A stretch of DNA of 64,000 nucleotides, from assembly GCA_030272585.1 (NCBI GenBank), contig BSYQ01000011.1, positions 1,550,001 through 1,614,000 on the forward strand, in the 5' to 3' direction. Below the pieces are notes generated by a model. The model searched no databases. It saw only the letters and a list, made by a program, of their open reading frames with translations, and was not told where the DNA came from. This DNA comes from Bryopsis sp. KO-2023 (Eukaryota > Chlorophyta > Ulvophyceae > Bryopsidales > Bryopsidaceae). Made by a program: the position numbers and the translations under genes. Every line of letters starts with the position of its first letter. Within the stretch, counting starts at the first letter, position 1. Below are positions 46,967-59,643 of the stretch, in pieces.

Positions 46967-49900
46967 TCAAGTCTCCTTCTGTTCTTTCTTGCTTTTGCTT
47001 ACCCCTTTTGATGAGGTCGGTTGAATTGAGGGAAAATTTGGAGCTGAGGTCGAGTGGGTCATTCCGCCATCGTTGTTTTTCGGGTCCCCCGGTTTCTTGT
47101 CAAAATTGAGGGAGCGAGCCCAAGGGCTCGCCGGAATTCTCTCGAATTCAGAATTCGGGTTATTCTCTTTGTCTTTTCCCGAATGCATGGGTTGATGTCT
47201 ATTCACATCCTGCTCAAAAAAAATAAAGTCGCAAAAAAAAAAAAAAAGAAGTAAAAAAAACAGCCTCCAGAACCGAAAAAGAGACAGCATTGAAGAAATG
47301 GTATCCCAAAACAAAGCGCCCCAAAAAAAAAATAATAAAAAAAACATCGAAAGAATGGTCCCGAAATAATTAATCCAAAAACGATATTTAAAAATCCCCA
47401 GGAAAAATCCTGGAGAAAGAAGGAAATCAAGTGCGAAAACAAACGCAGCCTCGTACATCAGTCAGACATCGGCACCCCATGTCTGTCTGGGACCCCCCAC
47501 ATACCCCGAAATCGAACCCCAGGACACTGTTAAAAAGTGCAGACGGAGAACTGTCAAATCCCCTGAGAGTTGTCCCCTTCTACCTCCTTGATGCTTTGAA
47601 GATCGTGAATGGCGTGGTGTCTCGTTCTAGCAACCCAAAACTGACGAGAGCTCGACATTTTCGGCACATCCTCGGATTTCGACGAGATGGTGCGTTCTTG
47701 TGGGTCTGCTCGAATCCATCTCGTGAAAAAACTGGACAGCAACGTTCGCACCCCCGAGCCCAGCCGCAAAGAATCACCTATCGTGGCTTGAAAATGAAAA
47801 AAAAAAAAAAAGCAACACAGAGTCGAGTCAACAAGGGGACAACCTGAATATTTCATGGGTGCAGCTTCCCTCCACCTTCCTTATGCGTTCTGCAAAATGA
47901 GCTCAGCACGAACTCGCATTCGCACTCACACATTCATATCCATATTGTCGACTGGGTTGGTATATATACATATAAATATAGATATATATATAGACATATA
48001 TGGATGAACCACTCCAACTCCATTGTTACCCCAAGATGGAAAACTTGTGCTTAAAAAAAAATCTATTACAAAGAAAGACATTGAATTATGGTCATTGAAA
48101 AACCCACCTCCACTGAGCTCAGGCTGCTCCGAGTCATTAACCTCGTTTGCGTCTTTGTCAGAATCGTGTGGAGCGGATCCTGTTGATGCCGCATCTTGCG
48201 ATTGAGACTGAACAGCAAATTGAACAAAAGATATGTTAAGCATTCCCTCAACAACCCCCCCCCCCCCCCCCCCCTCCCCCCTGAAAACAAGAAAAAAAAA
48301 CCCACAAAAAACCATCAAACTGAAAGCCAAGGTAAAGGTGAATCGTAACTGAGTTTAGGGGACAAAGTGATGGCACGCAGCCCAACAGCATCCAAACATG
48401 ACTGGTGGTGTATAAACAATTGGCCTTTACATTGTAGATTGATCTCTGCGTATCTGTTCCCTCAAAATTGATTTCAAATAGGTGTGGTGTTCGAACCTCG
48501 TTTTCGTCATCATCGGAACTCCCCAGGCTGCTTTGCTTCAGCAATCGGATTGCTCTGGATGCCAGACTTGCTGACCGAAGCTTCCTGACAGCTGAATGCG
48601 CGAACGGGTCGTTTTGTTCGACTTCGTTGAATGTGGGGACTCTCTTCCAGCCCAAAGACGTGATTGTTCTTGCTGCGATTTCGGGGCATCGGACGTAGTC
48701 TTTCCCCTTGGACTCCACCTATTGTCCAAAACATGCAAGCAAGAAAATGATGCTGAGAAAGAAATTTTTCGCCAAGCTTGCGTTTGTCTGGGGAGTGCCC
48801 TGATGAGAGAAATTGCTACGTCTGCCATCGAAACACCCTGTTCGATTGGTGAAAGATATCGGCGAAAGACCTTAAGTAGGAAGCCGGCCACATGTCAGAC
48901 TTTTTCCAATCGTATGAAATTTTCGAAAGCAATATACGGACGTGGGGTTCAAATTTTTTTAAAAATGGCGGTTTCTGAAAAATGTATATCAAAAACAAAA
49001 AAAAGTTGTTCGAAAAAAAACCCTGGAAAAGAGTAAAGCATTAGCTTTTGGAATAAACATTCTATCATCGATATAAAACAAATCCAGTCCAAAACCCATT
49101 ATATACAAAAGAAATATATCCTTCGGATTATCACCTTGAGCTTGAGGGTGTGGGCCGATTCACGTCCATTGGCTGCTTCAAACATGTTCATCATGATTCC
49201 GGTGAAAAAATTTCGATCTCCGTCCGGCGCCATCGCCAGCCATTGCACCAATGGGGCCCGGTCCCTCCAATTCAAAACGCTGAAAAGTGGAAAACTTTCC
49301 AGATCTTTCTTAAGGAAGAAATCACCGAACAACACCTGTGTGCGAATCACTATCCTTCAATTCTTGCTGTATTATTCTGAAAAAAAAAAGTGCCGTCTGA
49401 CATCCACCATAGCAACAGCTTCTCCTCAGATTCCCTCATTAATATGCAGGTTTACCAACCCCCCTTTTTCAAAAAAGAGGTAAAAAGTTTGGAACAATAC
49501 AACAAGAATATCAGACCCCTTATCTTCATACTTACTACCCCCCCCCCCCCCCCCTTTCAAGAAAAGGGTAAACAACTTGGAAAAAAATACAACAAGATTG
49601 TCAGACCCCTCTTCTCGAAGCGAACGACGCACCTGAACGAACTCCCTGAAATGGTACCGCGTGTTATCATCCACGACGGCCAGAAAATCCACCAATTCTG
49701 GGAATCGCTCCACCAGCATCCTCCAGAACCGAGCCACGGGCTCGAGCGACAAATAGGACGTCTCGGATTGATTCGACATGTAATCTTGGAGCATCACCGA
49801 AAGGTCGTTCCAATCCCTCATCAGCTCCGGCCTCCGAGAAAGGGCTCTATGAACGAATCGAGTGTCGAAGGTATAATACAGCTCATCGCACACCTGGAAG

Positions 49901-52900
49901 AATTCCGAGAAAAAAAAAAAAAAGAAAAGATAAAGAAGGTGCGTCAGTGGTTCGGTGTAGAAAAGTGCTGCTCTAAAATCAAGGATTTTTTTTTGCCTTT
50001 GATTTAAGTTGGGGTGGTTGGCGTTTTTTTTTTTAATATTCACTCATGTCCAAGTTTTTGTGGCATTTCTTTCCTACAATTTTTTTTTCCACGAAACATG
50101 CACCAGTATTAACCATGCATTCCCTTTCAGTAAAAGGTTTAGAAACAAACCCAAGCCGTCAAAAACTAGCGAAACAATTATAGGCAAAAAAAAAGCCGAA
50201 TCGTATCCAGTTATGAAGGTAATACGCACCTTTTTCTTCAAGCTCCTGAATGGGATTTTCCTCGCAGCTCCCTTTTCGATATTGTCAAACAGATCGAACG
50301 CCGCGGCGGCCCCCGAACAAGACGACGACCCCTTGCTGTCCAGCGATTGGCTGTTCGACAGCATCTTGCACTGCATGCTCTTCAGCTCCTCGATTCTGTA
50401 TTTGGTCCAAATTTCGCGGATGAAAATGAAGGCAAACACCACCCACAGCAGCATGATGGCCCCCATCACCAGGAGCTGCAGGATTTCTTTGCTGTTGTTC
50501 GAAACTTCTCGGTTGTAGAACAGCAGCCCGCTGAAAGCTTCAACGAGAAGGGCCACCAGCAAGACGCTGAACAGAATGTCGAGATGCGTGTCGACGTATG
50601 GAGCTCTGCATGACACCCCAATGTTTTTTTGTATTTTTTTCTCAATTAAGGTAACCCCCACAACTCTCCTGTTTGTTTGGTTTTTTCGTTTCTTCGTTTT
50701 TTTTTAATTCTCGATTAAGGTGATTCCCTCAGCTCTTCTGTTCTTTGATGTTTGTTTTTAAATTGTAAATTTTAAATTACTTTTTTTGGGGGGGTGGGGT
50801 GGGGGGTAATTTTTTTTTGGGGGGTGGGGTGGGGGGTAAATAGAGTTTTCTTCCCCTTTTTCAAGAACGCAAACTCTAGTTTGATTTTAAGCTTCTCTCG
50901 TTACCAGGTACGAGGAAATGCAGCAAAAACTGAGGGTTCATATTCGAAAAATGACTTTCCTTCATTTCACTTTTCTTGAACCGATCAAGAAAAGGCCCTA
51001 CTCACTCACGTGTACACATGGATCATCAGTGAAATAATGATCAAGGCCGCCAGCATGGCCACTTGTATAGCAGGGTCCTCCCCGTTGACCAAAATTATAA
51101 CGAACAGCAAGCGCCGCACAAACACGATGACCTCCGTCCAGTAGTATTCGATTTCGTAGTGCTGGTACAAGAAGCCAAACCTCCTCAAATGCTTGGGGTC
51201 CGAAAACTTTCGCTCGAAACGGAATTTCGACAGCTTGTACACCACGAAACCCAGGTAGCCAAATCCATAGATGATGAGGCCTACCACCCCCAGGGCAACA
51301 ACCCATTTGTGCTGGTATGTCCCACATTCGATCGCCGGAGCGCTGCAAGATATTCAAACCATTCATTCAACATGCGATATTAGGGAGGGAGGAGGGGGGC
51401 TGGTCGAGCAACAGGAGGTAGCGGTGAAAAAGGTGGCCCAGATTAGGAAAAAGAACAAGAAAAAGGGTGGTTTCCAGGTCGAGGAGTTGTGCATTTGTCC
51501 AAATTTCGTTGCAGGAGCAGTCAAGGACTTCATGTCCAATGGCTGATTCTGATTTTGTGTCGGTGAGCAAACTCAAAGAGAACGAAACTGGTAGGGTGGT
51601 GTGGGTGGGTTGGCAGGAACGACCCCGGACCTTCTTAAAATGCTGATCCCAGCGACCGTGTCGCAGCGGAATGCATCGAAACAGTACTTGACGATGGTCA
51701 GGTACGTCACCTCCACAGACGCCACCGCCTGGGCGATCGCTTTGTCATGGTTCGCCTCCACTTGTTGCTTGTTTTCCGGCACCCTGATGAGCCACCCCCA
51801 CCAGCCCCCCCGCTCCGAACACATGGTGCCCAGCCGCCGCCTCTGATCCAGCTTGAACATCCACTTGCTGAAGTAAAACAAGCTGAAGGATATGATGCTG
51901 ATGATCACGGGCAGCATCAATTGGACCACCATGTTGTGAACGAAACTCCAATTCGGGATGAGGCACTTCGGCTCCAGGATATCCACGTCGAAGTCCAGGA
52001 TGTTGGCGAAAGCAAAGGTCTGCGTGAGCATGTAGGGCCAGCGAAGTTGCAAATCCCCGATTACGTTTGCCAATTGAGCCCAGTTCAGGATCATTTCCAG
52101 GGATTCCACGTTTTGGGCGAACACTGCATTGATGAGGTACCAAACCAGGACCAACCCCAGGAGAACGAACACCACCCCGATTCTGGGAAAGCATGTGTAG
52201 CAGCTGTCGATGAGGTTGAAATGGCCATCGCTGCACTCCCCACAAAACCTGGAAAAACAGCGGCCGAAAATCAAAAGGAGAACAAAAAGTTGTTTATTTT
52301 GAAATCTTCGAAATCCGTCGAAAACCCACGACAGGTGGAGAAAACAAGAAGTTTTTTTTTCCAGCTTGAAAAGTGCAAATGCAGGCAGTTGGAACAGGAG
52401 AAAAAGAAAAAAGGTTCGGCTTTTAAACAAGGTATCTTATGAACGCACCTTCCAGCATATCCGCTTTTGCATTCGCTCAAAATTCCTCCCAAGCATCGCT
52501 CGGGGGCTTCGCATTCGAAAATCTCGACCCGGTGCCGCAGTTCAGCAGCGTACGCATCGGCCCAGTATCCCGGCTGGGGTTCTGGCTGAGAAAAACTCCC
52601 GTTGCATGTGGCCCCTTCCGGGCATTGCAAGCATTCGATCATTTGCGAAACTGGGGCGTAAAATCCGAATTGGCAAGTGCAGTTCGTGACGGAGGTTGCT
52701 CCTTTGGGGCTGGTGGAGCCCGTCGGGCAAGTGGGGCAAAATGTCGACCCCTCGGAACTGCTGTAGGAGCCTGCCGTGCACAGCTCGCATATCCCGTTCG
52801 ACTGAAATTGAACCCCAATGGAGAGAACATGTCAGCTCATATTGATGCCCATAATGTCCAGAAATTAACAAGAAACAGAAAAACAGAAATCAAACACCCT

Positions 52901-55769
52901 GCAACGGGCGAATCCGCCCCATTGCAACAACATACATGAGTGAATCATAACAACAAGGGACCTCTTGATACATTCTTGCACTCAGTTTCCCTTTTTTCTG
53001 AGTTTCCAATTGCAATCCTACATCGTTCCTTTTTTTTTAACTTTCTGGTGTTTTGTTTGTGAAATAAATGGTGTCAGCACCCACCGTTCCGTCCCGAAAC
53101 ATGCCTTTTGCACAAGCCACGCATTCCCCCTCTTCCTCCACGTGGCCGTCGGGGCATCCTTTCCTGTATTGATTCGGGGATGGGACCACCAGTCTTGCCG
53201 TCCGGGCCCCGAGAGGCGAAACCACCTCCAGTCTTGGGTTGGTGCTCCCCTTTTTGCACACCCCCTTGTTGCACAGAACCTGAAGGACACTGTGCAATTG
53301 CTAAAACTGGGATTCGCCACGAACGAAACCGATAATTCTTGAACAGCAGACAGGCAAGCAAGGTTGTGAAGAAAAACCAATCTGGTGGGGGTTGTGGGGG
53401 AGGGGGGGTGGGGTGGGGTTACCCCTCTTTCTCTTTCATGCTTTTTTATCTTTTTTTTAAAAGGGGGGGAAGGGGCAAGATCACCACCACAATGGATTCG
53501 GTCGAAACAGAGTGAAATACCTGCATCGTCACCGGCTCCCTCCGGTTGTTCCTCCGAAACTTGTCAAACTCGATGGGCCCGAACAGCCCTTTGGGAATGA
53601 CCAGCTGATTGATGGCTCTCTTCACCAAGTCATACCCAATCTGCTCCCCATTGAACACAGGAGAATTGCAATCGATGTCTGACAGATTTTTCTGGAACAG
53701 CATTTCTGGCGGGAGTCCATTAGAATCCCCGAGGCGGCAGTCTTCGAACGCCTTTTGGATGGCTGACACCAGGACGTCAATCACGGCCGATGCTCCTGCA
53801 GCAAAGTGCGAGGGGATGGCGCCATCGAATCGATTCTTGTACGTTTCACGATACTGTTGCACCTGTTTGAATCCGTGTCCTGTTCTCAGCAAAGGCGACC
53901 ATTGACTTGCCGTCACAACATGATGGGACAGCTTCCCCATCTTGGTAATGAAATCGTTGTCGATGGGGCCCGTCAGGAAGAACATCTTCAAATGGTATCT
54001 GAAAAAAACCCAAAAAAGGTCGAATCCACATGGTCAAACGGAAACACGCACCCTAAGCTAACCTTTTGTTTCATTCATCATACGAATAACAGTGAGAAAA
54101 AGCGGGAAACTGATAAAGGACCGTAGGATTTTCAAGACGATTGTGATAAATCAGGGGTGAAGGCCCAGGTGCCTGGGGCTAAACCCCTGATGTTCCATGC
54201 ACCAACTTTTCTGCCCGTTTGAACACAACAGGTTCATTCCACTACTCTTTTTTCTTTTTGAATCCAGCCTGAGCTGTGGAAAGCCACAAATTCCAACCCC
54301 CCAACTTCTTCGTTTTTTCCAAAATCATACCGATCAGCCATGTGTGGGATGCTCACCTGACCTCGTCGAAAGCCCTGAGCAACATCTCCCCCTCGACAGT
54401 CGAGGTGCATGCAATAAAGACATCCACCCCAGCACTCTGTGCCCTTTCCACCACATCCTGGAAATCTCTCGGGGAATTTGAATTCGTAATATTCTCATAC
54501 ATCACCACCTGAAATTGCCGTTCGTTGGCAATTTTCTGTGCTGACTTGCAAATCTCCTCCTGCTGCTCGTCAAACACAATCCCCACCCTCCTTTCGGAGG
54601 ATGGCGATTGCAAAGAAGACAGTGCCTCCAAAGCATGCTCCGTATACTTGTCATTCCCGACGGTAACACCAGCAACGAAGGGCAAATCATGGGTTCGGTA
54701 GAACTGATACGATTCCTCGCAGCAGTGCACGTTCAGCTTCGATTCTCGGTTAGCCCATCTTCCGTCAGACTCAGCAAAATATGGATGCCCTCCAAGTAAG
54801 AAATCCACCTTCCATACCCTGAGAAAACAACATTTCACTCAGCCATTTTTTCCCTTTTTTTTCCGGGTTAGAATTCCAACCCTTCGGGCAACAGCCACAA
54901 TGCCCTGCCCTGGTTCGCAATTTTTTCTCCAACTGGGTGGAAATTGCAAGGAATATATTGTGTTTCATCCCCTGTCAGCCTACTTAAGCGTGGATTCCAC
55001 CAGTTGGAAGAAAAAAAAAGCTTTTCATATCGTGCCTGAGAAGCTGCAAGATCGTGTTACGATGAATGGCCCTGTCGCTGCGGTCGTCAAGCAACTTCAG
55101 TTCCAGCTTAAATTTAAATTCTTTCCCTTCTCTGTCCCTAACCTTGAATCCCTGCACACCACACACCACACCCCACACTAAGCACCCTGCAGCACTGAAT
55201 AGCACTTTACTCGTAAAATGACAGGTCAGCGTCGACTCGACATGCCATATCCGATTCTTTTTTCGGAATTTGGCATTTTGTGTGGGTTTTCCTTTAGCAT
55301 GCTCAATTTTCCATGCCTGAAAACATCAATCCAAGGGAGCCTTTTCTACTCCCTGGTAACTTGGAAAAGCACAATACTAGGCTCTGAATCTTTATGGCTG
55401 TGACCATCCACTCACATCCCCTGATGCACTCTGGTTGTTGTAGTGTTCAATGCGCATTTTGTATCCATTGATGGCGTCCACCATGCTGTACTCCCCCTGG
55501 GTGCCCAACGCAGCGCCCAGCGTTATGACCCCCACTTGCTCTTCGCCGGGCGGCGGCTCACCAACCCCTATCCTCCCGCCACTTTCGCCCGAACGAGCGT
55601 TACCTGTTCCTACCGTTTCGACGACTGTTTCCAACCCCCCATTTCCGACGCTTGTTCCGAGACCGCCAATGCTTTGACAACTGACAAGGCGCACGAAAAC
55701 GCAAGATACCAAAAGTGCGATCAGTGGTGGACGAGCGACAGCGCGCCTCGCGCCAGTACTGCGAGCCAT
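46967..55769 (-). CDS. Receptor-like protein: Venus-flytrap-type ectodomain, Cys-rich region, seven TM helices
   Basis: Clear exons on the minus strand, in order: 55416-55769, 54357-54818, 53521-53998, 53085-53279, about 52449-52803, 51631-52247, about 51009-51344, 50231-50606, 49627-49896, 49135-49349. Less certain tail exons follow to a stop at 46967. The start at 55769 gives a signal peptide (PPLIALLVSCVFVRLVSC); a Met at 55874 is also in frame. Exons 1-3 read as a type 1 periplasmic-binding/ANF-receptor fold (GVITLGAALGTQGEYSMVDA; FVAGVTVGNDKYTEHALEAL; HHVVTASQWSP). Exons 4-5 are EGF/ephrin-receptor-like Cys-rich repeats (CPDGHVEEEGECVACAKGMF). Then come seven hydrophobic helices, for example IGVVFVLLGLVLVWYLINAVF and LDILFSVLLVALLVEAFSGL. 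A long cytoplasmic tail ends KKEQKET. The plan resembles class C GPCRs, but helix spacing and sequence do not match the 7tm_3 family. An ion channel or novel receptor is possible. Confidence 0.75.
48253..48283. repeat. Long C homopolymer in an intron of the receptor-like gene
   Basis: About 19 consecutive C followed by T and more C (G on the coding strand). Similar long C runs occur at about 49538-49554 and 45596-45606. Such runs are prone to length error in assemblies. Confidence 0.7.
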
Positions 55770-57376
55770 TTTCCTCGTCACACTAACGCGTGACACAGGG
55801 GTTTGCTCTTTGAAAACACGACGGCTTTGCACCTCCACCAGCAAGGAGAATACACACTTTCTTCCCACCAGCACAGGGGATTATTCGACCTTGTCCTACG
55901 GAGAAAAACGACAATCCACCTGACAATCAGAGTTTGAGCTTTGTTAGCATAACCCCTCGTCACGTTCTTCGTGTATTTCCTAAAGCGCTCTCGTGATCTC
56001 TACAGGTTTGTGGGATTCGTTCTATGGCCTCATATCCGGCAAGCAAAACATGAAAAAGGATAACCTTGCAACCCCACCTTCCTCTAAATATGGGCGGAGA
56101 CTGCTAACGATCGGGCCTAGGCCCACTAGTCGGAGGACTTATACTGTTGCGGACCCAGGTAGACCCTGTTTTCACTTGTCTTCTGCAACACGTGGCGTTT
56201 GCCACAAAGACCAACACTTGTGGGGAGCTGATATCACCGTCGAAGATTCCCCCACAAGTAGCGCATAAAATCGCATGTGAATTGGCGCAGATGAATTTTT
56301 TTTTGTCCGAGCTCATGGCAGGGCATCATCACAGGCAACAAAATTACCACAGTGGTCTTCTTTTCGCGTCAGGTGTTCGCACAGGCGTCACGTTCATGTG
56401 GGGGCCGTTTTTGAAAAATCGGAGCCATGGGGACCAGGAACTTGCATATCTTTCAGGCGAGTAGCGAAAGCAAGCGTCAATGCAGCTCGAGGGAATGTCC
56501 ATTGGAGTGATGGCGTGCTCCAGCGCAACGGTATCAAGTGCAGCGATCGAAGAATCGGCGAGTCGTGGGTTGGGAGAAAAGCGTTGAACAAAAACGCTTC
56601 CAGGCACAAGCCTTTTCAGGGATGGAAGGGCGAACGATGAGCAACTCGCTGATTTGTGGATGTGTCAAAAACCGTGAGGGGAGGAATTCCCTTCCTGGCC
56701 TGCTCCTGTCCGCGGTACAGGGTTAATAACGCTATGGGTTTCCTCCCAAGACACACTCGACAATGGGTATTCATGCCCTTGCGGCTTGCAGCAACACAAC
56801 ATCAACGACTGGAGAATGGTCTTCTTGTTAGTGATGCACAGGCGTGAGGAACTTCCTTGTGCCCATGCATCACTAACACCCTTCGGCCGTGGCTTTGCGC
56901 CTGGCTTCCCCTCGAGGGGAACCCGTATACGGTTGTCTATTCCCGCCGCCAATGAGCAGGGCAAGGGTCAGGGGGGTTGTTGGATTGGTTGAGATGCATT
57001 CAGGGACACAATCATTTAAAAACGGCCCTTGTTCCAGGATGCTCAAGGTCAATTAATCCAAATTTGAGGGTTGATGAAGGACAGACTATGTGGTTTAGAC
57101 ATCGAACACTGACAGCAGACACCAGCCTTGCTGTGTGGTTGACATCTGGAGACAGCTGGCCGCCAGGTTATGGTCTTTTCTTTTCCACAACCCTGCCATG
57201 TTTTACAGCGGAGCGAAGCTGTATGTCACGGTCCGTGATGCAACCTTGGCGTGGTGAGTGACACATTCGGTGCGCAAGCAGCGAATAAATTCACCATCTC
57301 TGGGGCGACGCTAGTTTTCGGCAAGTCGTTTTGCATAGTCTCGAGGAGCTCTTGAATATTCAGCGATCGCGACATT
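55770..57376. other. Divergent intergenic region
   Basis: Shared upstream region of the receptor-like gene (minus) and the secreted repeat protein gene (plus). No gene recognised. A 51-nt hairpin lies at 56827-56877 (listed separately). Confidence 0.45.
56827..56877. repeat. Hairpin with 12-bp perfect outer stem
   Basis: GTTAGTGATGCA at 56827-56838 and its complement at 56866-56877, with a partly paired middle (GGCGTGAGGAA against TTCCTTGTGCC). Could be a structured RNA or a small inverted-repeat remnant; no further support. Confidence 0.7.
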
Positions 57377-58209
57377 ATGGCCACCAAGACGATGATGCTG
57401 TGCGCTTTGGTTGTACTCGCCGTGGGGGCAAACGGTGAGGGGCCAGATATACACAGTTGTTACAACGTTTTGTTAATAGTGTCGATTCTAGAGTTCACTT
57501 GAAGTTGAACAACAAGGAGGACAGGCTGAGCACACTGTGGGCTTCATTTTAAACAGTATGTCGACTCTTGTTTGCCGAAGTCGACAAATCTAATGGGTTC
57601 GGTTGGTTCTCAATCTCAGGTCAAGGAATGGGCGGTCTTGGAGGGGTACTGGGTGGCGGCGGTGGCGGCGGAGGTGTTGTTTCCAGAATCACAAATATCC
57701 ACAGGGTGAGACGCCGAACAGTTTCCTGTGCAGCGCGTTTTATTCAATGTGTTTGTGGTGGATCGCATTCGGTTGAAAAATGTGTTGTGTTTCTTTTTGT
57801 CCAGGCTAAACTGTGCCGCAAGCTCGCTCTCATCGGTCAGGGCAACAATTCCTTCTGCGGAGGTGGCGCTAAAGGTCGCACGAAGGAGCCCATGGAGGAG
57901 CCCACTCCAGAAATGCCAGAAAAGATTGTCTACGTGAAGGAAGTCCTTCCCAAGGCGACTGGACACATGGTTTGGGAGCCTAAAGCAACCGCCTACGAAA
58001 TCTCACCCAAGGCGACTGCAGACATGGTGTGGGAGCCAAAAGCTACCGCTCCAGCTGTACACGTTGCACCCAAAAAGGTGGTTCCAGTCAAGATTGTCCA
58101 CCTCGAGAAAAAGCCGATGCCTGCTCCCACCAAGACAATCGTCTTGAAAACTTACACCTCAACGGGCGGCGTCGCAAGCGGCCACACCAAGGTCGTGACT
58201 AGCCCTTAG
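57377..58209 (+). CDS. Small secreted repeat protein, 182 residues
   Basis: Three exons: 57377-57434, 57620-57705, 57805-58209, all GT-AG and in phase. The N-terminus is a signal peptide (MMLCALVVLAVGANG within residues 6-20). A short glycine run (GGLGGVLGGGGGGGG) follows, then a region with two Cys (KLCRKLALIGQGNNSFCGGG). After that are imperfect repeats of the type KATGHMVWEPKATA / KATADMVWEPKATA and a Lys/Val/Pro-rich tail (APKKVVPVKIVHLEKKPMP). This looks like extracellular or surface material. I do not recognise the family. The shared signal-peptide plus poly-Gly design recalls the protein at 22734-23339, but outside the Gly run they are not alike. Confidence 0.8.
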
Positions 58210-59127
58210 AAACCTTGAGGAAAAGCCTAGAAGGAGAAGAGAACTTTGGCTTGTCGTGATCGAAGTGGGATTTTGTTTGGAGGGGTATTTAATTCTTGAA
58301 TTAGTGCTCTGTTGTGTGGATTGTATGGGTTTCGACAGCAACAATGATTGGCCACGTTTTCTGGTGTTTGTCGATTGGGATCCTGGCAGCCCGCCAAAAA
58401 TAAAAAAAAATAGGAACAGGGATTCTCTCAACACTCTTGCACTGAAGCTTCCGAGACCACCTCATACCACACAATTCAATCTTCATTTTGCTGCACATGC
58501 TCCAGTGGTTGATCCTTCCCTCACGAAAACATCTCTTTATGGAGTAACTTGAGAAATGAATCGATCCATGTTTTCAATGTCTCTATTATTGTCAGGAAAA
58601 AAAAAATACAAATGCAACCCCTCATTTGCACAGAAAATAGACCAGTGACGAAAGCGTTGACCAAGCACAACAAAAACTCTCATCCCCCCCCCCCCCAAAT
58701 CTAATTAATGCTGTACACTGTAGTTTTCAGAACCAGTTGTTTTGTTTGTAGCCAGGCAAGCTTCAATTTTTCTTTCAACTTTCAACGTTTCTCCAAGCAT
58801 TGAGAATCCACCCCACAGTAACCCTCGTGAAAAAAGATAAATTACACCAAAATCTCATCTCTTCTTTTATGATCTTTTTCATGTAGAAACAACTCATGCC
58901 ATTGCAGTAAATCAAACCCCACCATCATTCCGACAGCACTGGTTCTGTCTTTTTTTTTCCCAACCCCCAACAATGCCAAAATTAAGAAGAAGAAGAAAAA
59001 AAAATCTCTTCTCAGAGAAAATCCAAAAGAAAAAAGCCAACACCCCATCCATTAGATCACCTCCTCCCCAAACGAAGCAGTTCAGCCAACTGCTGCGAAG
59101 AAGAAACACACACAGACATAACACATA
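58210..59127. other. Convergent spacer
   Basis: 3' regions of two convergent genes, A- and C-rich low-complexity tracts, no gene recognised. Confidence 0.5.
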
Positions 59128-59643
59128 TCACTCTTTTCCGAATCCCTTTGGGGTGGCTCGTCGAACAGGCTTCTCTTTCGTCGCTTTCTTGGCTCCGGAT
59201 TTTCGAAACTTATTCATTTGCTCATCGTATTTGTCTCGATTCTCGAAATTTTCCCTGTCTTGCCTTTCTTGCCGGTCGTCAAACCACGACGTGAACGACA
59301 GGTAGGCGACCCCAGCGGTTAAACCAAACAACGTCAACGTCGCCACCACGAACAGGACGCTGACCAGCAAGTCGTCGCTCGATTCAGATACCCGCCAGAG
59401 GGGAGCGAGCTCGGGAGTCGCATGCGCCGCCACTCGGCTCGTTGCCGTTGACGTCCGCGAAGAGATCCCCCGACGACATTTGCTCGGGTTAAAACCGGAA
59501 TGGGAGCGACAAGGAACGGCCAACAGAGCCGTCGGCGTTGCGCGTGGGATGCAGGAAGGACTTGGGCGGGGTTGGGTCTTGGTGAAGCTTTTGCGAGCGA
59601 GGGGCTGCGTGGTCGTGGGAAGAAGGCATTTGGATGCGTTCAT
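59128..59643 (-). CDS. Plastid-targeted single-helix membrane protein, 171 residues
   Basis: Single exon. The first 73 or so residues are rich in Ser, Thr, Arg and Pro with almost no acidic residues (RTSTATSRVAAHA), typical of a chloroplast transit peptide, with likely cleavage near VAA/HA. There is no hydrophobic signal peptide in front, which argues for a primary plastid rather than one reached through the secretory route. The mature part is ATPELAPLW, an acidic SESSDD, one membrane helix (LLVSVLFVVATLTLFGLTAGVAY, about residues 92-114), and a strongly charged stromal-type tail (DDRQERQDRENFENRDKYDE) ending PKGFGKE. The layout fits small conserved thylakoid or envelope proteins of algae and plants; the exact family and role are not recognised. 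The start at 59643 is the first Met and suits the transit peptide. Confidence 0.7.
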   Translation of the reverse strand: MNASKCLLPTTTQPLARKSFTKTQPRPSPSCIPRATPTALLAVPCRSHSGFNPSKCRRGISSRTSTATSRVAAHATPELAPLWRVSESSDDLLVSVLFVVATLTLFGLTAGVAYLSFTSWFDDRQERQDRENFENRDKYDEQMNKFRKSGAKKATKEKPVRRATPKGFGKE

